From: Mycetohabitans endofungorum
GTDB taxonomy: Bacteria > Pseudomonadota > Gammaproteobacteria > Burkholderiales > Burkholderiaceae
Length of the DNA stretch: 64,000 bases
Assembly (NCBI RefSeq): GCF_002927045.1
Contig: NZ_PRDW01000002.1
Span: 124,001 to 188,000 of the forward strand
Direction of reading: 5' to 3'
Shown piece by piece: positions 47,240 through 56,586 of the stretch. A program made the position numbers and the translations under genes. The notes under the pieces are model-generated. The model made no database searches, was not told the origin of the DNA, and saw only the letters and a list, made by a program, of their open reading frames with translations. Every line of letters begins with the position of its first letter. Positions within the stretch are counted from its first letter, which is position 1.

Positions 47240-47640
47240 AGGCATGGATATTTCACCTCTTGGCGTTTGTCCGTCCGAATATCGCCGTCTGCGTGTGCGT
47301 CGAACACTGCTGCTTCTTTTCCCTCGTCTTTGCGCGTTTTCTGCGTCGCTTGTTGCCTCTAAACGGGTGCCTAGCCATTTGTACATGACGCACCGAGCCG
47401 CGCAGCCACCGTAAAATAGTTAAACCCTCCACTGTTGCTCCAAGCTAAGCAGACACTTCGCGCAATTGTTAGGACTATTAATCTAACGGCTTAAATACCT
47501 TTTCCGCTTTCCCTCGCATCGTGCCTATCGGCGCGAGGGGTATGTTTTGCTCAAAACAAGGAGGATGTGCAGGGCTTGCGTCGCACTAGCGATGCAGGCC
47601 AACAGATACCGTGGTGGATCAAGGATTTTACGTCATTGCC

Positions 47641-48096
47641 ATGGATCCGGCGCATGTACGCTTCGTCGTGCCGCCGGCCGTAGTTTCTAAACGAGAAAGC
47701 ATAGGGACATGGCTGGCCGCCACTAGCTTGACCGTCACCGCGTTCGTTGTGCGTCTTGATCTCGGCATCGTGGTCTTGTTCGGCGAGGCGTGGATCGCCT
47801 GGCGGTGGCTGCGTCGGTTTGAGCCGACCCTGACCACAAGCCAGTTCAGCATCAGTGCGGCAGGCATTATCTGGTTCGGGTCAAAATCGGGGGCCGCCCT
47901 GATCGCAATGCATCGGGTGAGTCGCGTTTGCCTAGTCTCGCCGCGCAGGCGCCTGGCCAAGAGGGGAATCGTGGTCGAGGCCGACGGACTCGATTATGCT
48001 ATCGCGCAGGGCCTGTCTCGCTGTACCGCTCTTTGTTTGGCGCGGGCAGTGCGACGGGCACTGCGTGCCGCGCTGCAAGATGGGCATTGGATTTGA
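47641..48096 (+). CDS. Hypothetical membrane protein, 151 aa
   Basis: Unrecognised. From ATG 47641 (GTG 47611 is an alternative): a short N-terminus, one or two hydrophobic helices (about 25-60), then FEPTLTTSQFSISAAGIIWFGSKSGAALIAMHRV, which has the strand pattern of PH-like membrane proteins, and a basic C-terminal helix. No good ribosome site. It sits among mobile-element debris and may itself be a remnant of an integrated element. Confidence 0.4.
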   Translation: MDPAHVRFVVPPAVVSKRESIGTWLAATSLTVTAFVVRLDLGIVVLFGEAWIAWRWLRRFEPTLTTSQFSISAAGIIWFGSKSGAALIAMHRVSRVCLVSPRRRLAKRGIVVEADGLDYAIAQGLSRCTALCLARAVRRALRAALQDGHWI

Positions 48097-48396
48097 CGCT
48101 TTTTTCATACCGGCATGGCATCTATTAAGCAATGCTGAGGACAAACTTAGAACATGATGCGCAACGCTGCCTCGCCCTTGCTTTCCAATAGCCGCGCCCG
48201 GCTGGCACACGCTCCACGCGCAACGTGATTTTCTCGCGTGTTTGCCAGAAGTTGTCAAGGGTTTGCCCGGCTAGTCAGATGTCAGCGCTGTCGCTGCGCT
48301 CGACGCTAAGCCACACATCGATACGCAGTGCCATTTCGAGCGAGATCGCCCCCGCTCACCTTCTCGTGGAATCGATGGCCGTTTTCATGTGGAGTA

Positions 48397-48519
48397 TCAG
48401 AGAAACTGGATCGCCAAATCGAACAGCTTGAGCTACGCCTCGAGGATCTGCAGGCCGACGAAGGCGCTGTGCCCCTCGAGATCCGAAGACGGGGCGCTGC
48501 CGCGCGTCAATCAAGCTGA
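48397..48519 (+). pseudogene. IS66-family transposase fragment
   Basis: SEKLDRQIEQLELRLEDLQA at about 48397-48456 matches the coiled-coil segment between the leader and zinc region of IS66 TnpC transposases. Nothing before or after continues the protein, so only about 40 codons survive. The rest of 48097-48506 shows no gene. Confidence 0.6.
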
Positions 48520-48770
48520 GTCAATGCGTTAGGCGGTAGTTGTAGTTGACGCTCAATACTCGCGCTTGACTGCGCCGTGGACCAGCTTTTCCAGTCCTCC
48601 AGTGCCAAACCCGGCACACGCACAAACTCTTGCCTATGATGCGTAATTAACACGAGGTTGCGCGCCCGAACTTGGCCGGCGATCCGTACATCGTACAGGC
48701 CAATCGGCGTGCCAGCGGCGCGCAAGCAGCGCGCGCACTTCGCTAGTGTGCTGCGCATCTTCGCGATCAA
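48507..48770 (-). pseudogene. VapC (PIN-domain) toxin remnant
   Basis: The C-terminal half reads AAGTPIGLYDVRIAGQVRAR and then EFVRVPGLALEDW, the standard end of VapC tRNA-cleaving toxins, with RNLVLITHH between. The preceding codons only make sense in a different frame (EDAQHTSEVRALLA), so there is a frameshift, and the N-terminal part with the first catalytic aspartate and the VapB antitoxin are gone. Confidence 0.65.
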
Positions 48771-49643
48771 ATAAAAGTACTCCGCAGCATGGGAGGGCGT
48801 TGCTTACCGCACGACGTTGCCGCAGAGCGAGATGACTTTTCCGGCTGACTCAGTATTAGATCGACACTCGACACGCCGCTTAATTTTTCTTAAAGATAAA
48901 TTCCAGTCCATTTTTCACCCAATTGTATCCAATTTCAGTCAATATAAAATAATAATGATATGAAATCTAAACAATATAACTAATTCTGCACCGTGTGACA
49001 TTAAAGCTTTTTCTATTACGATTTTGTCGGTTTGAGTAAGCAAAAGTTGCTTGGGCTTCTCGCAATTCAAGCCTATATTGGTTTGGCGTCTTTACGAAAA
49101 ACCGCGCGTAGTAGCGAATCTACGATCGTGCGCGGCGGTCTGGAAAGAAAAAAGTGGGCGTTGGTAGCAGTGATGGCTTGTTTCACAAAAGCAATATTTG
49201 GAGTGAACGCAATGGCAAAGCACCCTAGCTTAAACCAGATCGCATTGTTCTCATGCAATGTGCATTTTTACCCCTGCCTCCTTTTGCTTTGTACTTATTT
49301 CAATAGGTATAAGAAATTCTTAGCGCATCAGGGCGGTAGATTTAAAGAAATGGCTATTGCTTCAGTAACTAACATTTAGGCGTTGTATTGACTTATATAA
49401 TCTCTAAGCCAAGCGAACAAATACGGTGATAAGACGATGTTATCACTGCGCCAAACGGCTGCCCTTCGATTCTTTTTGCTTAAGGGAGGGCGAGTATAAG
49501 TGATTTATGTAGAGAGGGCGTAATAAAATTTTTTGGGGCGTGTCGATTTGTCATTGTTTCAATGCTAAATATGCGATTTTTGCGTTGACTGCTTTGTTTA
49601 AGGCATGTTAATTGATGGCTAATCTATTGATGGAGGAATTTAA
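48771..49643. other. AT-rich spacer before the VioB-like genes
   Basis: 870 bases. GC falls sharply from about 48,870 on. A frame at 49032-49379 (TTG start, 115 residues) matches nothing I recognise and lacks a ribosome site. The last 150 bases contain several A/T runs suitable for a promoter or for H-NS binding. GGAGG at 49632-49636 is the ribosome site of the next gene. Confidence 0.5.
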
Positions 49644-51653
49644 ATGAGTTATCTTGATTTTCCGCGCATTAATTTTCTAGGGAAGTTTCAGGCCAATGTG
49701 TCAACGGTGAATAACGATGTGCGTTACTATGACAATGCAACATTTAGAAAAAGGTATCAAAGCACTAGTGATGAAGATGTCAAATTAACCCCTACCAACT
49801 GGAACCCAGAAGGAACGGGTATTTTTAGACTTTTGGACTGCAAAATCACCAGCGCTTGCTTGTGGGATGAAGAAAATGACGAACCAAAACTTATTAATGA
49901 GCAAAGCCAAGATCCGATTATCGGAATGTCGCTAAGCGATGCCAATCAGCAGCCACCAGCCAAGCTGGTAGACCTGGACCCCCAACATCAGCTTTCTTCA
50001 GCGGTATGGGGGCTCCAAGTAAGGTTGACCGATAACGCCGATCAGTCTATTTTTACTGGCGATATGATACCAGTATCCTTTAAAAACCTTTGGAAAAGGT
50101 GGAAGAGTCAAACGGGCAGTACGGCGTATTCCGCTGATTATCAGTCAGTTATTGAATGTGTCAAATCATGCGATTGTGATAGTGGATCTGAGCTTTTGGG
50201 TAAATTATTCCTTAATCGACCGGATAAACTCTCCATTCATTTTAGTCTTTACGGCTACAATGAATTCAATGTAGCAACTGTCCGGGACCCCAGTCGTGTA
50301 ATTGGGTCTATTATTGGAACGATTGGTCCTTATCGCGAAAATGAGCCGAAGCACTTTGTAATGGGACGGCAGATGATAGCGGCCACAGAAAAAACCGATC
50401 CATTGACTCCAAGCCATGGAATATTTGGATATCAATGCAAAGTAGATAAGGAAAAAAATATACTTACCGCAGATTTAAGTCACTGCTTGCCATTAGAAAA
50501 ATCCGAAAATGTTTTCGAGATTGATGTGGATTATAAGTCTTTAGAAATTGTCACTCAATCCAGCAAGGAAAAAATAGGAGAAATTACATCTGAAAAATTT
50601 AAAAATCCGGATTGGTATAAAAAAACCGGCGGAATAATAGACTTTGTAATAAATCCAGAGTTGGTCGAAAAAATAGAAGGTGAGCCGCTTGTGTTGCGTG
50701 GGTGTAATGATAACGTAGGCCCGGTCGAATTGGTTAACGAATCTTTAACAGGTTTATATGTTCGCGCTGAGCAAAGCATCTGCCGCATCAATCCAGGAGA
50801 TACAGAAACTGTAGATTTTTATGCGTCACAGTATGGAAATCCTCTTCCCAACGCTGTTATTTCTATCTTAACGCAGCCTGATGCAACGATTGGGGGAACA
50901 GGTGGCGCCAATTACCCTTTAGACCCACCAGTCCCTATTCCTAAAATTGGTGTTCCTGAGGGTGTCCTTAGCTACTCAAGCCCCACTGTAATTCCTGGAG
51001 ATCGGCATATAGGAGAACTTCAATTTAAGACTGATGCACAAGGACGTGCTCAACTGCATATCCATGCTTCACACAAAGGACCGGGGAATCCACGTGGCTA
51101 TATTGACGGACAGCTTTATCGTATTGGTTATAAGCTGCGAGACGAGCCGCCCGGTTACATCCGAAATTTTTTAGAGTTTATTGGTGTGTTGGCTTTTGAT
51201 TTTGAAGAAGTCAAAGCAAATCCTAATTGGTTTTCTGATATACAACCTATTCTTCAGCAATACAGCAATCTTTATCCCATTATGAGTCGTTACGTCGTTG
51301 ATCTAGGCGATTACGACGCCGTAGTAAATAAAAGGGAGATTCTTAAACTCGTTTTTTCTCTTCCGGAAAAAGATCCGAACTATATGCCCATCCAGCGAGA
51401 TCTATCGAGAAATAAGCGAAAAAACATCTTAAATTGGCTGGATTCTCCTATAAAGGGGGATCCGGCTGGTTTCCCTAAAGACAATAAAGTTGTCTGGCAA
51501 CAAACACCTCTTAATCCAGAAAAATTAATACCAGAAAAATCTAAGCAAAAAATTTCAAAGCCATCTGGAACGCCGCAGCCTGACAGTAAAGCTGCTTTTG
51601 TAGCGCAATACCAGGCCCGGTTGTTAAACGTAAAGCAAGGAGAAGAATCATGA
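49644..51653 (+). CDS. VioB-type N-terminal half (split iminophenylpyruvate dimer synthase-like protein)
   Basis: 669 residues. The N-terminus MSYLDFPRINFLGKFQANVS aligns with the start of violacein enzyme VioB (MSILDFPRIHFRG). Two further stretches agree with VioB in order: IGSIIGTIGPYRENE...GRQM (about 222-245; VioB has GVVGLWRRGE...GRLL) and NYMPIQRDLSRNKRKNILNWL (about 580-600; VioB has YYMPSTRELSAPKARLFLKYL). The chain is mainly beta-strand and stops where VioB would enter its ferritin-like part. The next gene supplies that part, with an ATGA overlap. VioB/StaD/RebD couple two aromatic imine molecules; no partner oxidase gene is present here. Strongly AT-rich codon use shows recent acquisition. 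VioB comparison is from memory. Confidence 0.75.
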   Translation: MSYLDFPRINFLGKFQANVSTVNNDVRYYDNATFRKRYQSTSDEDVKLTPTNWNPEGTGIFRLLDCKITSACLWDEENDEPKLINEQSQDPIIGMSLSDANQQPPAKLVDLDPQHQLSSAVWGLQVRLTDNADQSIFTGDMIPVSFKNLWKRWKSQTGSTAYSADYQSVIECVKSCDCDSGSELLGKLFLNRPDKLSIHFSLYGYNEFNVATVRDPSRVIGSIIGTIGPYRENEPKHFVMGRQMIAATEKTDPLTPSHGIFGYQCKVDKEKNILTADLSHCLPLEKSENVFEIDVDYKSLEIVTQSSKEKIGEITSEKFKNPDWYKKTGGIIDFVINPELVEKIEGEPLVLRGCNDNVGPVELVNESLTGLYVRAEQSICRINPGDTETVDFYASQYGNPLPNAVISILTQPDATIGGTGGANYPLDPPVPIPKIGVPEGVLSYSSPTVIPGDRHIGELQFKTDAQGRAQLHIHASHKGPGNPRGYIDGQLYRIGYKLRDEPPGYIRNFLEFIGVLAFDFEEVKANPNWFSDIQPILQQYSNLYPIMSRYVVDLGDYDAVVNKREILKLVFSLPEKDPNYMPIQRDLSRNKRKNILNWLDSPIKGDPAGFPKDNKVVWQQTPLNPEKLIPEKSKQKISKPSGTPQPDSKAAFVAQYQARLLNVKQGEES

Positions 51654-52708
51654 TAGAGACTTTTGTAAACTTTGGAACGCCGCTTGCACTAAAACAAGCG
51701 TTCATAGACGAAATTATTAAAGCCCAGGATGTTGTTGATTTATATGGGCCACTACAAAATGCGATCGCGTTGGAGCATAGCACTATCCCACCTTATCTGA
51801 CCGCGATGTTTTCACTCAAGCCGGGCGTTAATGACCTGATTATTGAATTTATTCGTGGTATTGTCGTTCAAGAGATGCTGCATATGACCATTGCGGCCAA
51901 CATTCTGATCGCGATTGGCGGCGAACCTGAAATTAATACACCCAATTTTATTCCAAAATATCCCGGGCCTTTGCCTATGGGGATCGGAGGAGAAGATTTC
52001 AAGGTGGGGATAGAAGCTTTTTCGATGGATTTGGTCAAGAAAATTTTTATGCGAATTGAGCTTCCTGAAAACCCTATAGCTTTATATAGCGCCAATCCGC
52101 CATCTACCATTGGCGCATTTTATAAAGAACTTAAAAATAAGATTAAGGAGCTGCAACCTCCATTTGCCCATTTCAACAGGCAGGTTACCTCTAAAACAAT
52201 GAAAAAGCAGTGGTTTACGGAAGATAAGTTATTTGAGATAAATGACATGTCTTCTTGCGAAAGGGCAATCGATATTATTGTTGTGGAGGGCGAGGGAACC
52301 TCAACTGATCCTATGCAAGCCCACAATCTTCCGGCCCACTATTACAGGTTTAAGGCAATTACCCAAGGGCGCAGGCTTATTAAGTGCTCTAACGGTCAGT
52401 ACGGATATTTTGGAGAGGCAATTCCATTTAATGTAGAAGATGTTTATCCTATGAAGCCTAACCCCAAAATAGCTGATTTTAATAATAAACCAGCAATTCA
52501 GTCTCGTATTAAACAGTTCGCCAGCTATTATAGCAACTTGCTTGATACGCTACATCAAGCTTTCAATGGAGATCCCGCACTAATGGACAAAGCAATGGGC
52601 TTTATGTACGACCTCAGAGTTACTGCGGTAGGATTAATGCAAATTCCTTTGGGAGATGGAAAAAATGCTGGTCTTAGCTTTGAATACATTCCGCTCAAAG
52701 AGCGTTAA
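51650..52708 (+). CDS. Ferritin-like iminophenylpyruvate dimer synthase domain protein (split VioB C-terminal half)
   Basis: 352 residues of the PF12902 ferritin-like type. Putative metal ligands: E42-H43 in NAIALEHSTIPPYL, E75-x-x-H78 in VVQEMLHMTIAANIL, and the third set in VEGEGTSTDPMQAHNLPAHYY (about 212-232), matching VioB's GEG...SPHYEHSHF. AAGGAG 7 bases before ATG 51650 and the ATGA overlap with the previous stop show a true separate gene, not a frameshift. Together the two chains (1021 residues) equal one VioB (about 1000). Likely acts as a complex on an aromatic or amino-acid-derived imine in the cytoplasm; product unknown. Confidence 0.8.
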   Translation: MIETFVNFGTPLALKQAFIDEIIKAQDVVDLYGPLQNAIALEHSTIPPYLTAMFSLKPGVNDLIIEFIRGIVVQEMLHMTIAANILIAIGGEPEINTPNFIPKYPGPLPMGIGGEDFKVGIEAFSMDLVKKIFMRIELPENPIALYSANPPSTIGAFYKELKNKIKELQPPFAHFNRQVTSKTMKKQWFTEDKLFEINDMSSCERAIDIIVVEGEGTSTDPMQAHNLPAHYYRFKAITQGRRLIKCSNGQYGYFGEAIPFNVEDVYPMKPNPKIADFNNKPAIQSRIKQFASYYSNLLDTLHQAFNGDPALMDKAMGFMYDLRVTAVGLMQIPLGDGKNAGLSFEYIPLKER

Positions 52709-52907
52709 AGGTAAAAATGCAACTGATATTTTATAAAATTGAGGTGATTGCATGCTCGGCAAGCGGGATAAAAACCTAAATGGCTTGAAACGGCAGTCAA
52801 GTTTTCAAGTTTATAGTGGCGCACGTAATTTGTCGCTGCGGCCCGCTGAGTTGAGAAAAAACTGCTTCGGCTTTTAGCGCTTTGTCCCTTGCCAAAGAGG
52901 AATTGCC

Positions 52908-54188
52908 ATGCAATGTCTGTCGGAATCCATGAAAGAAGACGGGCCAGTTGACGAGAATTCGTCTGTCCATGCCGTCGATACCGATAGTGTGATGCAACGT
53001 TTCAATGTACCGTTTGAATATCCCGTGTATTTTTCCCGCGGTGTATTCAGTGACCCACACAATCTGACGTTGCAACGGGCAATCTGCCGGCTGGAACCGC
53101 ACCGGCGTCACCGCTTCGTTGCCGTGGTCGATGCCGGCCTGGCTAATGCCAATCCCGCTATCGTTCAGGCTTTACAGGCATATGCGTTACGTCATGCAGA
53201 CACGCTTGAATTGGTTGATGCGCCGCGTGTGTTGGCTGGCGGGGAGCAACTCAAGCACGAGCCAGACGCGGTGCGCGCGTTACAACAATGGTTGCACGAT
53301 CAGCACATCGACCGTCATGCCTGTTTGGTAGCACTCGGTGGCGGCGCGGTGCTGGACGCGGTCGGATACGCGGCGGCCACGACGCATCGCGGCGTGCGGC
53401 TGATCCGGTTGCCCACGACAGTTTTAGCTCAGAATGACGCGGGCATCGGCGTTAAAACGGCTATTAACGCTTTTGGGGTAAAAAATTTCTTGGGCACCTT
53501 TACCCCACCGTTTGCGGTAATCAATGACTTTGACTTTATCGCGACGCTGCCTGCACGGCATTGCATCGCGGGCATGGCCGAAGCGGTTAAAGTCGCTGCG
53601 ATCCGTGATCGGACCTTCTTCGATTGGCTGACGGCCCATGCCAGTGCGCTTGCGAATTTCGAGCCGAACGCGATGCAATGGATGATTCGCCGTTGCGCCG
53701 AGCTACATTTGCAGCATATCAGTCAAGGCGGTGACCCATTCGAATCGGGCAGTGCACGCCCGCTTGATTTTGGGCACTGGGCAGCGCACAAATTGGAGAC
53801 CCTAAGCGCACATACGCTCATGCACGGTGAAGCCGTCGCGATTGGCCTCGCACTAGATACCCGTTATGCAGTGACCATAGGTTTGCTGGAAATGCCTGCA
53901 TTGACTGCAATGTACACGTTGCTAAACCGTTTGGGGTTCCGTTTGTGGCACGACGCGCTCGATGCACGCGATCAATCTGGGCGGCGACGGGTGCTGGATG
54001 GACTCACTGAGTTCCGTGAACATTTGGGCGGCGAGTTGAACGTTACATTAATTAAACAAATCGGGAAAAGCGTGGAAGTTCACGCCACTGACGAACGCGA
54101 AGTCAATGCGGCCATCGACTGGTTACAAGAGCAAGATAGAAATCGCTTGCACATTGGGAGAAAGGAGGTTCACTGTGAAATGGTATAA
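52908..54188 (+). CDS. eboD: EboD: 3-dehydroquinate synthase-like protein of the ebo cluster
   Basis: 426 residues, DHQ-synthase/sugar-phosphate cyclase fold. NAD-binding ACLVALGGGAVLDAVGYAAATT (about 143-164), TTVLAQNDAGIGVKTAIN, and zinc-ligand regions AEAVKVAAIRD (about 223-233), DFGHWAAHKLE (about 285-295) and LMHGEAVAIGL (about 302-312) are kept, so it is probably an active cyclase. Start follows AGAGGA. It begins 199 bases after the ferritin-like gene on the same strand and overlaps the next gene by 14 bases. In cyanobacteria ebo proteins help move the scytonemin monomer to the periplasm. Confidence 0.88.
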   Translation: MQCLSESMKEDGPVDENSSVHAVDTDSVMQRFNVPFEYPVYFSRGVFSDPHNLTLQRAICRLEPHRRHRFVAVVDAGLANANPAIVQALQAYALRHADTLELVDAPRVLAGGEQLKHEPDAVRALQQWLHDQHIDRHACLVALGGGAVLDAVGYAAATTHRGVRLIRLPTTVLAQNDAGIGVKTAINAFGVKNFLGTFTPPFAVINDFDFIATLPARHCIAGMAEAVKVAAIRDRTFFDWLTAHASALANFEPNAMQWMIRRCAELHLQHISQGGDPFESGSARPLDFGHWAAHKLETLSAHTLMHGEAVAIGLALDTRYAVTIGLLEMPALTAMYTLLNRLGFRLWHDALDARDQSGRRRVLDGLTEFREHLGGELNVTLIKQIGKSVEVHATDEREVNAAIDWLQEQDRNRLHIGRKEVHCEMV

Positions 54189-55212
54189 ATTTAAAATTTA
54201 CAGCGCAAAAGTACACAGTCTATGGTCCCAGTGGACCTTAGTGTTGGTGCTGGTTTTGGCATGCATGGCTTCAGCGTTGGGTTCAGGTCTATCTTATCAA
54301 ATAATCGTACCCCAAGAGAATGTTTGCGAGGGCCGAGAAGATAAAGACATTTGTGAGCGGCATATCTATCCGACGAACGGAGTGCATAACGAAATATACT
54401 GCGGAGAACCTGATTCAGTATGTGACTACAGCCATCAAACTGGGCGGCCTCAACCAGATCCGGAATTCCCTGAGTATTGGACTAGCGATTGGACCATGTA
54501 TCGGGTGTTCAAAAACTATGACACATTCTCACCGCCATACGACGATCCTCCAAGAAATCTAAAGCCTATCGAAGACTATGAAATTTCAAGCGGTTGGACA
54601 GTCTACGATTCGACTTACATACCTACAGACAAGGATGGGCAAGGCGCGATGATGGAGCATTATGACAAGCGATGCTTGCCGATTTTTCCGCATGATAATA
54701 AATACACCTGTTCTTTTGTATCACTAGGTAATAAAGCCTACTTTCTCACTTACGATAAAGATCGACCCGAAGGCATGCCGGAAATCTGCCAGTTTTCACT
54801 AGATAATCATCCGCCGAAGCGCGATTTCATTAAGCATTTGCCTTATGATCCCAAGCAAAGCCAACATATTGAAGGCAAGATTCAAGCTTATTCAATACTC
54901 GCGCCTGGCGATATTTTGTTTGGCTATGCTTTTTGGAGGGACAGGTTCGTTGCAGATGATAAAAAATATAAAATGCCACAATCTTTCTTTTACTCTGGAG
55001 ACCTGAGTATCCCATACCCTAACGCCCCCATCGTCAGTCAAAACTTCAAAAATTTTAAAGTTGAAAAACCAGGAGAAGAAGTTTGGCAAAAGGTCAAAGC
55101 GAAGCTAAGAGATAATCCTCATCCGCCATGGTGCTGTCTTTTTGCAACCGACTGTAAGGACGACAAGAAAAGCGGACCGCAAATGCCTGCTAAGTCAGCG
55201 AAGACACGTTGA
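54175..55212 (+). CDS. Unknown membrane-anchored protein inside the ebo operon
   Basis: 345 residues from GTG 54175, which has AGGAGG 6 bases upstream and overlaps the eboD stop by 14 bases. One hydrophobic segment near the N-terminus (about 22-41, TLVLVLVLACMASALGSGLS), then a polar, aromatic- and proline-rich domain with about eight cysteines (for example ENVCEG, KDICER, YCGEPDSVCDY, PWCCLF, TDCKDD), suggesting disulphides outside the cytoplasm. Recurrent WT-x-Y/WTVYDSTY motifs lie at about 105-150. I do not recognise the family; it is not one of EboA-F. Its position suggests a periplasmic partner in synthesis or export of the cluster's product. AT-richer than the ebo genes around it. Confidence 0.75.
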   Translation: MKWYKFKIYSAKVHSLWSQWTLVLVLVLACMASALGSGLSYQIIVPQENVCEGREDKDICERHIYPTNGVHNEIYCGEPDSVCDYSHQTGRPQPDPEFPEYWTSDWTMYRVFKNYDTFSPPYDDPPRNLKPIEDYEISSGWTVYDSTYIPTDKDGQGAMMEHYDKRCLPIFPHDNKYTCSFVSLGNKAYFLTYDKDRPEGMPEICQFSLDNHPPKRDFIKHLPYDPKQSQHIEGKIQAYSILAPGDILFGYAFWRDRFVADDKKYKMPQSFFYSGDLSIPYPNAPIVSQNFKNFKVEKPGEEVWQKVKAKLRDNPHPPWCCLFATDCKDDKKSGPQMPAKSAKTR

Positions 55213-55235
55213 AAGACTGAGCCAACTAACCATGG

Positions 55236-55262
55236 CGCGGTCTCGCTAATCGCGAGACCGCG
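55236..55262. promoter_or_regulatory. 11-bp perfect hairpin just upstream of eboE
   Basis: CGCGGTCTCGC pairs with GCGAGACCGCG around TAATC (nested in 55236-55262), in the 57-base gap between the unknown gene and eboE, ending 7 bases before the eboE start. No T-run. It may protect the upstream message or reduce eboE translation since the ribosome site would lie within it. Confidence 0.7.
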
Positions 55263-55269
55263 TAACCGG

Positions 55270-56586
55270 ATGAGCCCTATGGATCGGACCGATATCAAAA
55301 AACCTTATGCGTTGTGTTGGGATGCCATGCCACCCTCCCAACGGGCGCATTTGACTTATTGCACCAATGTTCATCCTGCGCAAAGTTGGTCTGAAGTACG
55401 TGATACATTGGGCTACTATCTGCCCCAGATCAAGGCACGCGTCTCGCCCCATACACCATTTGGCGTTGGATTGTGGCTATCTGAGCTGGCGGCTCGTGAA
55501 CTGGACGATCCTGCCGCGCTTGCGCAATTTAAAGCCTTCTTACGAACACATGATTTATATGTGTTCACGCTCAACGGATTCCCTTTTGGTAGTTTTCACC
55601 AGCAATCTGTTAAAGATGCGGTCTATCTGCCGGATTGGCGCGACCCGCGGCGGCTTGAATACAGCAATCGACTGGCTCGCCTGCTGGCTCAACTCTTGCC
55701 CGACGATCAAGATATCGAAGGCAGTATCAGCACCGTTGCCGGGGGATTCAAACCACATCTCGCTGACGATCCTCAGTGCCGGTCCGTGATGGCTAAGCAA
55801 CTGCTTGAGCATGCAGTGATGCTACATCGGCTGCATCAGGAAACAGGGCAATGTATCACGCTGGCGCTAGAGCCTGAGCCGTGTTGCCTGTTGGAAACCA
55901 CAACCGAAACCATTACGTTTTTCGAGGAATATCTGCTCAACGCCACCGCGACTGAGCACATTGCAGCCGCATGCGCACTAGACGACGCTGCGGCGCTCGC
56001 GTTGATCCGACGTCATTTAGGCGTGTGCATTGACACGTGCCACGCCGCTGTCGAGTTCGAAGATCCGAACGATATGATAAGCCGCTTTAGGCAAGCGGGG
56101 ATCCGCATTGCCAAGTTGCAACTTAGTGCTGGGCTGCGCGTCCCTCGCCCGTGTGCATCGCATGCACGCGCGCTGCAGCCGTTCGCCGAACAGGTGTATT
56201 TACACCAAGTCATTGAGCGCCGTACAGCTGAAACCAACGCTGAGCTACAGCGCATGATCGATTTGCCTGCTGCACTCAGTGTCCTCAACACGAATCCATC
56301 AGTTTATGAAAATACCGGGGATGAATGCGAATGGCGCATTCATTTTCATGTGCCTGTATGGGCCGACACCGTCGGACCATTTGAGAGTACGCAACCGTTC
56401 TTAAAAACCATGTTGGCAATGCAACGTGACACGCCGATTTCGACTCATCTGGAAGTGGAAACTTATACGTGGCATGCGTTACCGGCTGTCTATCAGCAGC
56501 ATCATACCGAACGTACTCAGCCGACTGGCAGCCTTATCGAAGCGATCTCGCATGAGTTGCAATGGGTCCAGGAGCAGCTGAAATGA
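55270..56586 (+). CDS. eboE: EboE: xylose-isomerase-like TIM-barrel protein
   Basis: 438 residues. Opens HLTYCTNVHPAQSW, the typical EboE signature; TLNGFPFGSFHQQSVKD, ALEPEPCCLLETT and CIDTCHAAVEFEDP (about 255-268) form TIM-barrel strand ends with potential metal ligands (E, D, H) like AP-endonuclease-2 barrels. Reaction unknown. ATG 55270 used; 55279 is an alternative. Its TGA overlaps the eboC ATG. Confidence 0.88.
   Translation: MSPMDRTDIKKPYALCWDAMPPSQRAHLTYCTNVHPAQSWSEVRDTLGYYLPQIKARVSPHTPFGVGLWLSELAARELDDPAALAQFKAFLRTHDLYVFTLNGFPFGSFHQQSVKDAVYLPDWRDPRRLEYSNRLARLLAQLLPDDQDIEGSISTVAGGFKPHLADDPQCRSVMAKQLLEHAVMLHRLHQETGQCITLALEPEPCCLLETTTETITFFEEYLLNATATEHIAAACALDDAAALALIRRHLGVCIDTCHAAVEFEDPNDMISRFRQAGIRIAKLQLSAGLRVPRPCASHARALQPFAEQVYLHQVIERRTAETNAELQRMIDLPAALSVLNTNPSVYENTGDECEWRIHFHVPVWADTVGPFESTQPFLKTMLAMQRDTPISTHLEVETYTWHALPAVYQQHHTERTQPTGSLIEAISHELQWVQEQLK

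Noticed and set aside
48225-48431. 68-codon frame before the IS66 fragment
   Set aside because: No similarity and out of phase with the IS66 remnant.
49032-49379. 115-codon frame in the AT-rich spacer
   Set aside because: TTG start, no ribosome site, no recognisable similarity.
51640-51660. Split of the VioB-like protein as a sequencing frameshift
   Set aside because: A good AAGGAG site precedes ATG 51650 and the junction is a standard ATGA overlap, so a genuine gene boundary is more likely.
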